DNA of 64,000 bases, taken from NCBI GenBank assembly GCA_963969495.1, contig OZ018327.1, positions 36,213,282-36,277,281 of the forward strand, written 5' to 3'. Every line of letters starts with the position of its first letter. Within the stretch, counting starts at the first letter, position 1. The DNA comes from Ceratothoa steindachneri (lineage: Eukaryota; Arthropoda; Malacostraca; Isopoda; Cymothoidae). A program made the position numbers and the translations under genes. The notes beneath the pieces were generated by a model, which made no database searches, was not told the origin of the DNA, and worked only from the letters and a program-made list of their open reading frames with translations. Of the stretch, positions 44,465-58,161 are shown in pieces.

Positions 44465-45180
44465 AATTTTGTTCGGCCTTGAATTATCTTTTTGCTGGGT
44501 TCCTGGGCAAGTAGGAATGAGAACACCAAAGAGTCTGCGAGGCATGGGCCACCAGACACCGTTCGCTCTTTCACGCACCGATTACATGGCAGGAATCCAG
44601 GCTTCTTGCCAAATAAGATGGGAGACTGTCGGGAGGAACTTTAAGTTGCGCCCCCCATAGCGCCGCAACTGTTCCCGTGGATGCCGTGACGCCTTAAAAG
44701 TTGCTTTCTGTCATCTCCGAATGGGACGCACCGTCATTTAATTGAGCGCTCGCCTGCGCCATATTGTGAAGACTGCGTTGTCCCCTAAAATGTTCGGCAC
44801 ATTCTTGTTAAATGTCCCAGTCCGGGTGATCTCCGCTCACGTAACCCTGAGCGGAGCCACTATCCCTTCTACTCGGGACACTGGTTCGTGCGTGCGTGCG
44901 CGGACTATAGGACTTTTGGGGGAAGGCTGGCTTCCACTTTATTTGACTTTTAGGTCGCATGTTTGCGCCGGGCGGAGGCGGGCCTACCCCCGACGCCGGA
45001 GAGCGTTCCCTTGTTGCCTTTTTTTATTCCTTTTAGCTTGTCTTGCCTTTGTTCCCTTTTTTTTAATATAGCCTAGTATTAGGCTCTACTAATTACGGCG
45101 ACTTTTGCCCCAGTTGGCAGTTGCCAGATGGGCTCTAAATTAATAAATCAACCCAGGCCATTTCTGTCTGTCCCTTTCAT
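44465..45180 (+). pseudogene. LINE RNase H C-terminal part and 3' UTR, second part
   Basis: ELSFCWVPGQVGM (the 'WVPGH.G' RNase H motif, here Q for H) is followed by SRTDYMAGIQASCQIRWETV and later, in shifted frames, the region before the C-terminal zinc cluster. The 3' UTR at 45070-45140 (TAGCCTAGTATTAGGCTCTA, TTGGCAGTTGCCAGATGGGC) matches 63510-63580. It completes the element begun at 41480. Confidence 0.8.
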
Positions 45181-45659
45181 GTGCCTTCTGTTCTTTCTAT
45201 CGTGTAGACTTACAAGTTGACCCTTTCAGTGATCCTTTATTTCTGCCGTGCCTAATGCGAATGCTCTCCCCGCCATTTACCCTGCGTCGATAAATTAGGA
45301 CAACCCGGATCGTGCTGGATCTGAATCTCGGTCGATTCATTAGGGAGTGCGCGGTTCTTGTGGGCCGTGGTGGTGGACAGGGAACGGTGTACTAATACCC
45401 CCCCACCAATCCCTTTCACAGGGTTCTTGCTTAGCCCTAATCTGTCAGGCCTTACACTCCCGATCAAGGCCAGTGAGTGTGTTATCTGCATAGGTGGTTG
45501 TGGTTTATACAGTCTTCTATTGTGTATTATGGTGTAGATGGATCTTCTGCAACTTAGACGGACCTCCACGATGAACTCGTCCAGCCTTTGGAAGCTCACG
45601 ATGATTGGCTGATGGTCCCCACATCTCAGTCTGGCCAGGTGCGATGCAACGTGGCTCCT
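45181..45659. other. No feature recognised
   Basis: No supported gene. The - strand frames 45252-45599 and 45517-45741 show no known domain; they may be decayed LINE sequence. Confidence 0.4.
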
Positions 45660-46597
45660 GACGTTTATTATTATTATTTTGAACAGAGTATACGCGGCTT
45701 AGCTTAGAAGGGCACTCGCCCCTAAAATAAGAGGAGCACACCCATCGCCCGCCCCTAGGTAAAAGAAAGAAGCGCAGCGCATCTACCAGCTCTTACATTT
45801 CTAGTAAGTTTTTAAGGGAAAACAAGGTGGCAGCTCCCCAATCCTAATGGATTCTTAATGGCAGCACTTAAAACTTGGTCGCCCGAAAAAAGTCAGAAGA
45901 GGCGTGGGAGACACTTAATAAAAATGGGGGAAAGCAAAGGATTAGAAAAAAAAGAAAAAAGACTCGCACTTAAATTACGGGCATACAGCACGCATTCTAA
46001 AAACTAGGGCGGGTGGGGGCAATAAACAAATGACATGCGCCAGCCGAAGGGAGTACACATGGTAAAAGATTAAACTATAAACCTAAAGACGCACGGAAAG
46101 AATTTATAAAAGGGATAAAATTACGCTGTAGTAATCCTTAAGGTGATGGGTCAGCCGCTTCGTTGCCGGTGCCGGGAAGCATTTCTGACCAGCCAGGAGC
46201 GAATCCGTAAAACCAAAGGGTGTGTGTGGACGTAAAAGAACGAACTGCCAGGAATCTCTAAAAACAAAAAGATCTGAAGAATTGAGGGATAAAATCAAAT
46301 AAAAAGCCAAAATAATGGCTCTCACTCTGCGGTAGAAACTGATGCTACAGGAGGGAGGGCGGACCGAAGAGACTCCGTAGAGGACACCGCGGTTGCCCCA
46401 GCACCGAGGTACGACTTAGAGCTGTCAGTATAGATGGGACTGGTGAGCATGAGAACACGCATGCTCAAGAAACTGGCACTTTAATAGACGAGGGTCAGTA
46501 GACCCTTTGTTGAAATGCCAAAAAGCAGTACAGACTTCAGGAGGGTGGACGCCCCAACATGGAGCCTGCGGGAACGCCCAGGGAGGAGAGATGGTCC

Positions 46598-48120
46598 CTA
46601 ACAGGGAGACCCAGAGGCCGGGGCAAAAAGGCACTCATGGACTGTGGATGAAGGATATTGCTGAACACGAAACAGGAATCGTAGGCACACCTGCAGCCGG
46701 TGGTATCGCAAGGGAAGCACGCCACCCTCAACAAAGAGGCTAGGGATAGGCAAGGTGCGAAAGGCTCCACTACTAAGACGGACCCCAAGCGAACGAACAG
46801 GGTCAAGTATCTTCAAGGCTGAAGGAGACACTGAAGAATACACCTGGAAACCGTAGTCCAGCCGGGATTGGACCAGTGACGAATAAAGCGACCACAAGGT
46901 GCGCCTATCACCACCCCAAGTGGTGTGGGATAAAACCCTAAGCAAATCCATAGCCTTCGAACAGAACGCCCTCAAGCGAGGCAAATGGGGGTACCCAAAT
47001 GAGCTTGCTATCAAGCGTTAAACCCAAGATAGACGGGTACACATTCAATCGCCGTGCCATCCAAGAAGAGGGGAGGGGGGATCAAGGACACTACGACCCC
47101 GTTAAAAATGCATGGCTTTCGTTTTGGTGACCGAAAAACGGAAACCCTTTGAGACAGCACGACCCGACACAGCATCAATTGCCAGCTGTAATCGACGGGC
47201 AGCAGAAAGCTAGAGGGGAGATGAACAAAACGACGCCAAGTCATCCACGAAGAGGAAGCCAAAACCCCCTCCGGAAGAGTGGATACTAGACTATTAATGG
47301 CAACAGCGAAACATGTCGCACTCAAAACACACCCTTGGGGAACACCCTCCTCTTGAATCCGCAAGCCTGAGAAAGCATCCCCAATATGGACTTTAAAATT
47401 ACGGGACGAAAAAATTCTTGAATAAAAACCGGTAAAAAGCCTCTCTATACCCAAATCATTAACTGACGTAAAACTCCCTATCTCCAGGGGGTATCGTAGG
47501 CCTTCTGAATATCGAAGAACATGGCTAACACCTGATGCCTGGAGGAAAAGGCCCGTAAAACAATCTTCCAAATGAATGAGATGGTCAAGAGTACTACGAC
47601 CGCTGCGAAAACCGGACTGAAATGGGGAGATGAGTGAGTTGGACTCCAAAAACTGGTAAGAGCAATCGGGTGATAGTGACTGGGGTCCAAACCCTCCTTA
47701 CCAGGCTTGAGAAAGGGTAGAACAACCCCCAAAGAAGGTTGTAGAAATCAAGCCAAAATAACTCCGAGTGGGGATGGAGACGACGGAGAAAGTCGTAGTG
47801 GATGCAATCATCACCGGGAGAGGTGGAGCCACAGTGAAACAAGCATCCCGCAGCTCATATACGGAAAAGTGAGCATTATACGAGTAGGTGGCGCACGTGG
47901 TAAAATCTGAAAAGCGAGATTCTATGGCGACCTTATGATCGAGAAACCGTCGAGGATAGCTACCAGCACTACTCACCAAAGCAAAATGGTCAGCCACAGC
48001 TTCGCTGACTAATCAGACACAAGCGAGCCTCCGATGTCCAGAGTGGGGATGTCATGACCAGCGTAGTGACCACGCATCTTATTGACCCGCTTCCAAACCC
48101 GAGTCAGTGGCGTGGATCAG
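46598..48120 (-). pseudogene. LINE reverse transcriptase (I/Jockey type), frameshifted
   Basis: Pieces in order on the - strand are SPGDDCIHYDFLRRLHPHSE near 47830, GVVLPFLKPGKEGLDPSHYH (47732 frame), LISPFQSGFRSGRSTLDHLI (47649 frame), AMFFDIQKAYDTPWR near 47520 and EEGVPQGCVLSATCFAVAIN near 47330. FVDDLASF near 47240 holds the catalytic Asp pair, in a shifted frame. The thumb segment has SRLDYGFQVYSSVSPSALKI in frame 47014-46598. At least four frame changes. An RNase H start (IYTDSSKSYLGAGATAV) lies near 46440-46390. Confidence 0.85.
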
Positions 48121-48259
48121 ATGGAGAGGAAGGAGCATGGTCAGAGAGTGAGGAGGAAACAGGTTCAGAAGGAGATGAAAGAACAGGGTTAGGAGGCTAG
48201 GTATACAAAACTGGGGTATGAGACATAGAAGACTTCACAGAGGTAAGGGGCCGGGTTAG

Positions 48260-49640
48260 GAGGCAAAGAAGATGGAACCGGGCAAACTTCCGCCCAGACA
48301 ATGACATCGGTAATGCCAACGGGGGAGGCCAGCGAAGACCGGGGAGTATAAGACATCAAAACGGAAACCGACTCGGAGGGGGGGGGGGCAAACCAGCCTT
48401 ATCAGAGGTAGCGCGCTCGGACTCCGAACGGGGTAAGGAGGAACCCTTCCGTTTGCGCTGAGGCAAAGGAACAGCAGGGACAGGCGCTTGGAGAAACTGC
48501 CGGATATCCTCCAGCGTCTCAGTCCGGTCGGTCTCACGGTCCGCGACAGAGCGAGAAACATGAGAAGAGACCAATGACAAAGGAGAGGGCGCGAGGAGGG
48601 GCCAAAGGCAGGGGAGAAGGGGCAATAGAGGGACCGCGAGAAGACAAAGGAGGAGTGGGGTGAGCTGCCCCCGCACCCTACGGCGGGCCTCACGGAAGTC
48701 CAGCTTGAGGGAGTCCCGAAGAGCCAGGACCTCCTCCAAAAAAGAATACGGGACAAGAACGCGAAGCCGCGCTATGGGAACCTCCATAATTGGCTCAACA
48801 TTCATGATTCCCACAAGAGGAGCTATGATACGCCAACACAGAGGCCACACAGCGACGAGCCTCCCTACAATTGCTGCTCATATGGCCAAACTGGTGACAA
48901 TCAAAACAACGTCTGGGGAGCTCGACATAACGGGGCACAGGGACACGAAGATAACCAGCACGAACAAACTGGGGCAGATCCTGACGCTCAAAGGTAACGA
49001 TGAGCGTACTCGTAGGAACTTTAGCGGGACCAACAGACTTAGAAATCCTATAAACATCCGTAACCCTCTGGGACGAAAGTTTATCTTTTAGTCTCAAAAC
49101 ATCATATTGCAATAATTCGTTGGAGCGAATCACTCCCTTAACAAAATTAAGGTGAGGGTGGGACACAACCGAAACCGGGACCTCCGAAAGGGAGGACAAA
49201 TCCAGCACGGCACCACACTGCTCTCGCGAAAATACCTCAACCACTATATCGACACTACCACGGGCCCACATAAGGTGGGGCGCACCACAGCGGGACTCAA
49301 ACTCCTCATTCAAAGAGCACAAGAAAACGATAATCGAAATCAGGATCTATCTCTTCTGCGAAGGGATCTAACAAGCGCGGAAAAGAGGACCTATTGACAG
49401 AGTAGTACGAGAATTTTTTTATTACTACCCATATAATGTAGAGTATAAAAGGGGGTGCGAACTCGCGCAGCGCAGTCACTGTCTACCGTCGAGACACCTA
49501 CTCGGAGCGCCGGCCCAACCGGGAGGGTAAGGCCGTCGACCCCTGACCCAACCATCGTTTTAAAAATGGCCGGCCAGCCTCGGAAATTTACCGTTTGGTA
49601 AAACAAAGACCCCCCAAGAGCGCCACGGCGGCTCCGGCAC
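48260..49640 (-). pseudogene. LINE ORF1 (gag-like) with CCHC zinc knuckle
   Basis: Frame 49322-48795 reads HPHLNFVKGVIRSNELLQYD, STLIVTFERQDLPQFVRAGY and RRCFDCHQFGHMSSNCREAR, a C-x2-C-x4-H-x4-C zinc knuckle, with a second partial Cys cluster after it. This is the nucleic-acid-binding ORF1 protein of I/Jockey-type LINEs. Frames on either side (49642-49391; 48850-48256) continue it with shifts, the latter Pro/Ser-rich. Paralogous segments in + orientation lie at 54080-54440 and 55260-55850. Confidence 0.82.
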
Positions 49641-49870
49641 ACACCAACTAACCCAGGCAGGACCAGCTAAATGGTCACGCACCCTGACGGACAGCTCTGA
49701 TACACCGAGATCGAAAAACAAACGTAGATGGAAGGACGATGCAGGGTGAAAGAGAATTGGCACAGAAGACGAAGTAGGGGTTAGCAGAAGGAGAAAAAGG
49801 ATGCCAAGCTGGGGCCGGACGAAGCGCTGAGTCAGGTTAGCACGGCTGCCAGGAGAGCAAATCACCGTGC

Positions 49871-50610
49871 CCCTTACGGGTTTTCTAGTTAAGTAAAAGG
49901 CATAATTTCAACCTATAAAAGAAAATTTGGACCGTATTAGAATTCGGAAGAGGGAATTATTGCTAAATGAAGCGCAGTTGGGCATCACATGGGAATCGTT
50001 CAAGACGGGCACTACGTCCAGGCCCAGCTTCCTCAAATTCCTTACAACCTTTTGTACCATTCTTTGGTCAGTCTCTAATTTTGCAAGGTAGACACGGACC
50101 AGTTTCCTCTCACCCAGTCATCGGGGCTTTGGGCAAGAGAAGGCAATACCCTCTTCCCTCTGAGCTCTAGGTTAGGGTGGTTGGTTTTAACAACCTGCTT
50201 CTCCCCCCACCTTCCTCGCACTTTTCACCAATAATTAATTTTACGCCCAGCATAAAGTTGAGCAGACAGGCTAGTCGCTACTGGGCAGAAGAGTGGCCTC
50301 GAATGGCGGCGACTGGCTTAGCCGGCCTAGTTATTTACCCCTCAGAGCGGGTTACTGTGCTGGGTGATAAGCGTTGGCATCCCATGATGATAATAGGCTC
50401 CACATGCCCATCTATGAAAACTAAAATCTTTATCACCCGACCCTCTCTCCCACATTGGATACGATAATGAACTACCCTTAGAGGCTTACGTGACAGCCTC
50501 CATCCCGCCCTCAAACAGAAATCGTCTTAGTAACCACTTAGAGGTCTCCTCCCACTTGCAATAGTACCCAACCTTTTAGTGCTCAACAGCACCCTAACCT
50601 TCGACGAAAA
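49871..50610. other. No gene recognised
   Basis: Mixed-composition sequence between the - strand LINE and the solo LTR. No domain or RNA gene was seen. Confidence 0.45.
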
Positions 50611-50615
50611 CCTAC

Positions 50616-51477
50616 TATAGCAATGCCTCTGGGCATTCCTATAATAAAAACCTCCTGGGAAACTTAAATATATATATCATCATTTATTATGTATAAAATT
50701 CATTCAGTTATTTTACTTTAACTTTGTCAATTTAATCTTTCAATTAATTTACTTCAACTTTTGTAAATTAAATCATTTTATGTTAAACTTAATTAATTAA
50801 TTCATTTATTTTACTTGTCAATTCAATTAACGTATATTGTTCCAAACAACACCTCTTATATTTCACACACAAACAAACAAACATACGTTCCCAGCTCGAT
50901 AAAAATAGCACGCTATTCCGCCCACTCGACTCGCAGCTTTCTTCGTATAAAGGTCACTAATCATTCCTTCTACAATTATTCATTTACCTCCAAACAAATC
51001 ATGCTTAGTTAATTCCATTTTCTCTCACAATTCTTTGCAAACAACCATACGATAGTAGATCTTAATTATATTTACTTCTCATTTACTCTATATTGTTTAC
51101 TATATTATTATTTACTCTATTATTCACTCCATTATTTACTATATTATTCACCATGTTATTCCACTATATTAATTTCACATACTTCAATTCTCTTCGCATC
51201 TTTTTACTGTAAAAAATATGTTAAAATATCTTACATTGTATACCTAACCTACTTATCTCATTGTACATTCGTTAATTCTATGAATATATTTATATTTGTG
51301 TAATTGTCTTTCTTAAAACCCAATTCATTATTTCAAAATTTATTTCGCTGTCGTCTTAGGCCTAAAAACTATCAGGCGACAACTTCGATCAAACAAATTT
51401 ATGGTTATGGTTTTCGAAACGCTATTTAGGCTGATTTATTAACAGAAAATAAAACACATAGATAACCATACACTATA
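50616..51477 (+). mobile_element. Solo LTR, 862 bp, with 5-bp target duplication
   Basis: Begins TATAGCAATGCC and ends CATACACTATA, and is flanked by CCTAC at 50611-50615 and 51478-51482. It aligns along its length with the 5' LTR at 58162-58951. The termini TATAG...CTATA form a 5-bp inverted repeat rather than the usual TG...CA. Orientation is set by agreement with the 58162 copy, where primer-site and gag sequence follow. It has arisen by recombination between two LTRs of a full element. Confidence 0.92.
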
Positions 51478-51513
51478 CCTACATATCATCCTATCTCCCT
51501 CATCGTGGTTTCG

Positions 51514-51515
<2 letters not shown>

Positions 51516-51604
<89 letters not shown>
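51516..51604. repeat. (TA)n microsatellite
   Basis: About 44 TA units followed by a short (CA)4. Confidence 0.99.
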
Positions 51605-51612
<8 letters not shown>

Positions 51613-51752
51613 AAGAAGGAGCAACTACAGGATCTGCGGGTGGTTGCACAACCACCACAGGGCTATGCCATTTTTATTTTCTGTCTTTCAAATAAAATTT
51701 GAAGACAGAAAGAAAGGTGCAGAAACCTGGTGTAGCTGACTATAAATACATA

Positions 51753-53639
<1,887 letters not shown>

Positions 53640-55227
53640 GATCCGTATCCATTATCCAAGGGGGACATACCGGACGCGACCGAATCGATAGTTGTAGTAG
53701 TACCACCGGGCCCTTGTAGGCCTCCGTGGTGGGGAGTCCCGTGGGAGAACGTGAAGTCAATTCTGTTTGTAATGGCTTGTCATAGACCTAAAACTTCCCT
53801 TTGTCGTGCCAAACTTTCTTCAGTTCCACTTTCAGCCTCCCCTCGCTCGTTGGATTCCTATGCCAACGATGTGGACGCAGATTTAGATTATCTCGCTTTC
53901 TGCTCTTGAATTCCTCATCTAAATCTCTACTTTTGAAAGTGGATATACTTGACGTTAATAAATCATTTGATTCCCTCTGTGGTGAATCTCGCGGATGTGT
54001 TCAAGAGGTAGTGGCGATAGCTTGGTTGAAATGTCATTTCACTCTCAACACAACCTTGTCTAAAATTTGTCTTCGATTGCCGAAGTTACCGTAACCGTTT
54101 CGCCCTACCCATATCTGAACTTTGTCAAAGGTGTCGTCCGTTTAAACGAATTAAGGGACTACTACCTAACCTGTCTCCAGAATAAGCTCAGTGCCCAACG
54201 CGAAACACGTACACAGGGTGACTAAAACTGTGGGCTCTGCTAGATTCGCAATTGCCACATTGGTTTTAATGTCAGGAACTGCCCAGCTAATTAGAGCTGG
54301 GTACCTTCGTGTCCCGGTAAGCCCCTACGTCGAACTACCGTGACGTTGCTTCAATTGCAATCAATTTGGACATTTTGGTCGTGCCTATCGGCACTCTCGT
54401 TCTTGTGTTAAATGTGGTTGTGATATTATGGCCCAGAAGGTGTTAACTGCGGTGGTGTCCAGAGTGCTGCGTCGAAACCTGACCAATATTCTTATATGAA
54501 AAGGAGGTCCTCGCTTTGCGCGATTCTGCGTCTAGAGACGAGAGTTGCTCGCCAACGTGTGCGGGCACAAACCTCACCTTTTCGCCGTCTCTTCTTAGAT
54601 GTTTTGCGTGACGTTGAACAAAAAGCTCTGAGGAAAAATCGGAGTATCCCCCCCATGCTTTCGCAGGGGACCCTCCAAACTACTACCGTAGAGGAGACTT
54701 ACTCCTCTCCTGTGCCTAGGGCTGCAGAGGACTCCCTCTCATCCCCTTATAAGGAGTGTATTTTGGGTGACTCCCTCTTTACAGTGGCAGTCCTCCCCCT
54801 GTACTTTCTAGGGGGACTGCCAAGAAAGCACGCCAGTGGCCCATAATTGACCGCTCCACTCGATAGGGCCAACCTCCTTAGGGGGCGAAGTATGACAGGG
54901 CCCGTTGGGCCCTGCCCTCCAAAGTCCTGCGGGCGCGAATATCGCGTTTACAGGGGGTCGCTGTGCGTGCTCCAATCTCTTCCCCGACGGATGCCAGTTC
55001 ACCGGCCCAGGATACGACAAAAGGTGCCGAGGCCAGCCCATCTTGCCTTGGGGCTCCTGCCGGCGGAGGGAAGAAGCGGGATCATTCCCCGCCCTCCTCT
55101 CCCCAAAAGGAAAAAAAGATTCGGGGAAGGACGGGGCCGCTATCGTTTAGGTATGCAACCAAGCCGAGAACCGTACGTCCGGCCCCGGTGCTCCCCCGTG
55201 TGGGGAGTCTATGACGAAGATAAAAAA
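53640..55227 (+). pseudogene. LINE ORF1 copy A, decayed
   Basis: In changing frames: YLNFVKGVVRLNELRDYYL near 54110-54165, SAGYLRVPVSPYVELP near 54290, then RCFNCNQFGHFGRAYRHSRS near 54340-54400 with VKCGC after it. This is the same protein as ORF1 at 48795-49322 on the - strand, with a shifted or missing knuckle Cys. The Pro/Ser-rich C-terminal part continues to about 55227 (frame 54963-55214). No RT follows directly, because a second ORF1 begins at about 55229. Confidence 0.7.
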
Positions 55228-55261
55228 TGAGTAGAGTGGAGCTTTGATTACGTCGGGGCCC

Positions 55262-56130
55262 CTCATTCAGAGGTTACATGGCGTTTTCGATCCCGCTGAC
55301 TTCAAACGCTTCCTCGTTATTCGCTCCACCGATGGCAGCATGTTGGCTAAGGGCAACATGACCCATCAGAGGAGAGCTTTAGCTAGCGTGATTGGTAGAT
55401 AGCCGAAGATGACTCGTTTCTTGGACGGTGGCCTTCTGGCGAATGCGTCGAATCCCCACGAGGTGGCCCTGATTAGTGCCCTTAAGATACTTGATAGCAC
55501 GCCGGTAAATGCGACGCGTCACTCAATCATGGACCTTGTGAAAGGAGTAGTTTATGTGAGCGAACTCGTGGACTACTCCATAAAAGACATCACCATAGAG
55601 CTGGCCGAGCATTGGGCGGTCAAGTTCGAACGAGTGATGAGAAAACAGGGAAGGGCTACAAGACCCACTCATACACTCTTCCTCACGTTCGAATGTGACA
55701 AGCTCCCTGAGTCGGTGCGTGCCAGTTGGTATCGCCCTCGCGTGAAGGCATTCACGCCACTACCACGGAGGTGCAACTACTGCCACCGCTTCGGTCATAC
55801 GAATCGTTCATGTAGAGGTGCAAAGTCTGCGTTATCCGGTTTGTGTAAGTTGCTCCAAGGCTGCACACGATACGTTCAAATCGAGTGTAGCCAGGTATGT
55901 ATCTCCTTGAGAAGGAAATTCTGGCCGTCCAGGCCCAGGATTGTCTCTCATTCCACGAAGCTAAGGACTTTGTCTTGGCGCGCCGGCGCTGCCTGGGACG
56001 TCGTATGCCTTAATGTTAAGAAAGACACCCTCTGTTCCTGGCCCCTCCAGGCCTACGAGCATGGTCGTTTCAGCGCCCATTCGGAACCCTTCTGTGGGTT
56101 CTACTTACACCGGGTGCTCCCATGGTAAAG
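55262..56130 (+). pseudogene. LINE ORF1 copy B with zinc knuckle
   Basis: Frame 55409-56128 reads SIMDLVKGVVYVSELVDYSI, THTLFLTFECDKLPESVRAS and LPRRCNYCHRFGHTNRSCRG, a C-x2-C-x4-H-x4-C knuckle. Before 55409 the frame continues upstream past a stop, with HGVFDPADFKRFLVIRSTDG near 55275. This ORF1 is distinct in sequence from copy A and from the - strand copy, though of the same type; it stays open for 239 codons. Confidence 0.8.
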
Positions 56131-56879
56131 CTGGCGGCACAAAAGGTTCACACCCAGCCCCGGCTAAAACTAGGGCTCCCCCAGCGTGACTGTTTCCAGT
56201 AGGGCGAAACGCCCGCACGCCTTTCACCGAGTCGTTAGACTCACAGGAAGCAATACCTCTGAAGATGGTCGTGAGGCCATCTTCCGGGGTTCCTAAAGCT
56301 GCCCCTGAAAGGAAGGCAGGTTGTGGGCTCCTTCGCCCACACCCAGTGGTAGGCTAGGTGGATCCTCCAAAAGAGGGACCTGGCCTATAAAGCCGCCCCA
56401 CCTGCCCAAGGTTTCGAGACGGAGGGAGGAAAAGACTCGCATGGTGAGCCTAAACTCCCCTGATAAGTCATCGAAGGCGACAGTGCCCGAAGTTCTGCCT
56501 CCGGGAAGCGTACGGCTATTCCCCTGAGGGTCTTCTCTTCGAAAGAGGGGCCCTCATATCTTCAGAGGGGATATTCCTTCAAAGAAATTGCTGCCGATTA
56601 CGGGCCAATTGGGAGGAGCTGCCGAGGCTCGTCTCCTCCCGTTCCCCGTTAGCCATCTTTTTACAGGATAGTATGCTGGGCGTGTGCTTCCTGCCCACCC
56701 TCCCAGAGTATAAGGGTTTTGCGACCCCACCATCACGGGATAGTGGCAGTACCTGTGCATCTGTACCTGGATAGGAGATAGAGAGATATTTTCGCGTCCA
56801 TTCAACCGTCAGCTGACTTCGATGTGGGGGAATTCCAACACGTTGTGGCACGGTGGCCGAGGCCCTTTCTCTTGCTCGG

Positions 56880-57130
56880 GGGACTTGAACGGGAGACACC
56901 CCTTCGATCAATCCCCGGGGTCAGGTCCTTTGCTGACTTGATCGACGAGCTGGAGATGGGTGTCCTAAATGTGGATGAGTTTACGCATCACTGCTCGAGA
57001 ACTGCTTCATTTTTCTGCCTCGATCTATCTTTGTGCTCTCCGGATGCACAGTCTGATTTGAAGTTGGAGGTGGTCGATGACCTCCATGGTAGTGATCACT
57101 TTCCCATTCAAATATCATTTTCAGGGCAAC
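56880..57130 (+). pseudogene. LINE endonuclease, C-terminal end only
   Basis: NVDEFTHHCSRTASFFCLDL, SLCSPDAQSDLKLEVVDDLH and GSDHFPIQISF show the terminal 'iDL...S......W.V......SDH.pi' part of the apurinic-type endonuclease. The catalytic N-terminal half is not recognisable between 56130 and 56880. Confidence 0.75.
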
Positions 57131-57139
57131 TGCTTGGCG

Positions 57140-58161
57140 CGGGCGCGGTGGCTTGCATTTCAGGAAATGACTGAATTCTCTATCTCAGTCGAGGAGTTTA
57201 GGACGGTAGATGAGGCCGTTGAGTTCTTCTCCGGAAACCTCAACACCGTAGGCCTAACTACTATTCCCACAACGTCTGGCCGTTTTGCACGCCTACCGCT
57301 CTCGTGTTGGTTAGCCGAGTGTGAGACGGCCTTCAAACAGAAGTATTATGCCTACATGCCAGAATAAGCGCCGCCTGAACTACTTTACAGTCGTTGAATT
57401 TCGTCTAACTATTGCTATGTTCCGGTAAATTTCGAAACACGCTCGCTGCTCTTTTTGGTAGGCATACGTGTCTTCACTAAAGGGGAAGACCCCTCTAGCA
57501 AAGGTGTGGAAGCGAGTCAAAAGCATTCGAAGTAAGTTCTCGCAGGACCCTCCTTCCGTTCTCCAGGAGAATGGGACCGCGATCTCGGACACCGCATCCG
57601 TGACGGAATCTTCTGCGACCGCCTTCTCCGTATTTTCTAGCCAGGATGCTGCTCCCCCAGTATTTAATGCACGTCGTGATATCGTGGAAGGCCGCGGATT
57701 CGACTTTACCTCCAGTTGCGGAGAACTCTTCAACGAAATGTTTACTTTGAGTGAGTTGCGTTCTTCCCTTGATTCGTGCGCGGATACCAATCCTTATCCA
57801 GACGATGTCCCGTACGCCATGCTTCGACACCTGGGTGAGCGAGGCATGGACTTTCTGTTAGATTTGTACAACAGGATGTGGGTAGAGTGCATCCTTCCAG
57901 AATTTTGGCGGATCGCTACTCTGCTCACTTTTCATAAACAAGGGAGAGATCCCTCTACCCCAGCCGGTTTCTGCCCAAATCTCTCTTACCTCCTGCGTGT
58001 GCAAGTTGATGGAGAAATTGGTAAATATTAGGCTAGTTTTTTTTCTGTACAGCAGAGGCCACCTGTCTTCTACACAGTGCGGCTTCTGCAAGTTCCACTC
58101 CACGTCGGATGATCTGCTCTAACTGGAAAATTCCGTCTGCAAGGCCTTCCTTCGTAGACAG
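57140..58161 (+). pseudogene. LINE reverse transcriptase, N-terminal part
   Basis: 57170-57366 reads FSISVEEFRTVDEAVEFFSG and PTTSGRFARLPLSCWLAECE, the linker after the endonuclease. 57468-58031 reads TPLAKVWKRVKSIRSKFSQD, SELRSSLDSCADTNPYPDDV, PYAMLRHLGERGMDFLLDLY and WRIATLLTFHKQGRDPS. Then in another frame RGHLSSTQCGFCKFHSTSDD and CKAFLRRQ end exactly at 58161, where the LTR element begins. The continuing HYATVFFDLEKAYD is found at 60618. Confidence 0.85.

Larger units (their letters stand above)
45660..49870 (-). mobile_element. I/Jockey-type LINE on the - strand, endonuclease deleted
   Basis: From the 5' side (high coordinates): ORF1 with zinc knuckles (49640-48260), RT (48120-46598), a short RNase H remnant (about 46440-46380), a long decayed 3' region, and a 3' tail of AATAATAATAATAA at 45675-45662. 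ORF1 is followed almost at once by the RT-entry segment LTRVWKRVNKMRGHY near 48090, so the endonuclease domain is missing. Confidence 0.8.

Noticed and set aside
45252..45599. 115-codon - strand frame
   Set aside because: No family recognised; adjacent to LINE 3' sequence and probably chance or decayed LINE.
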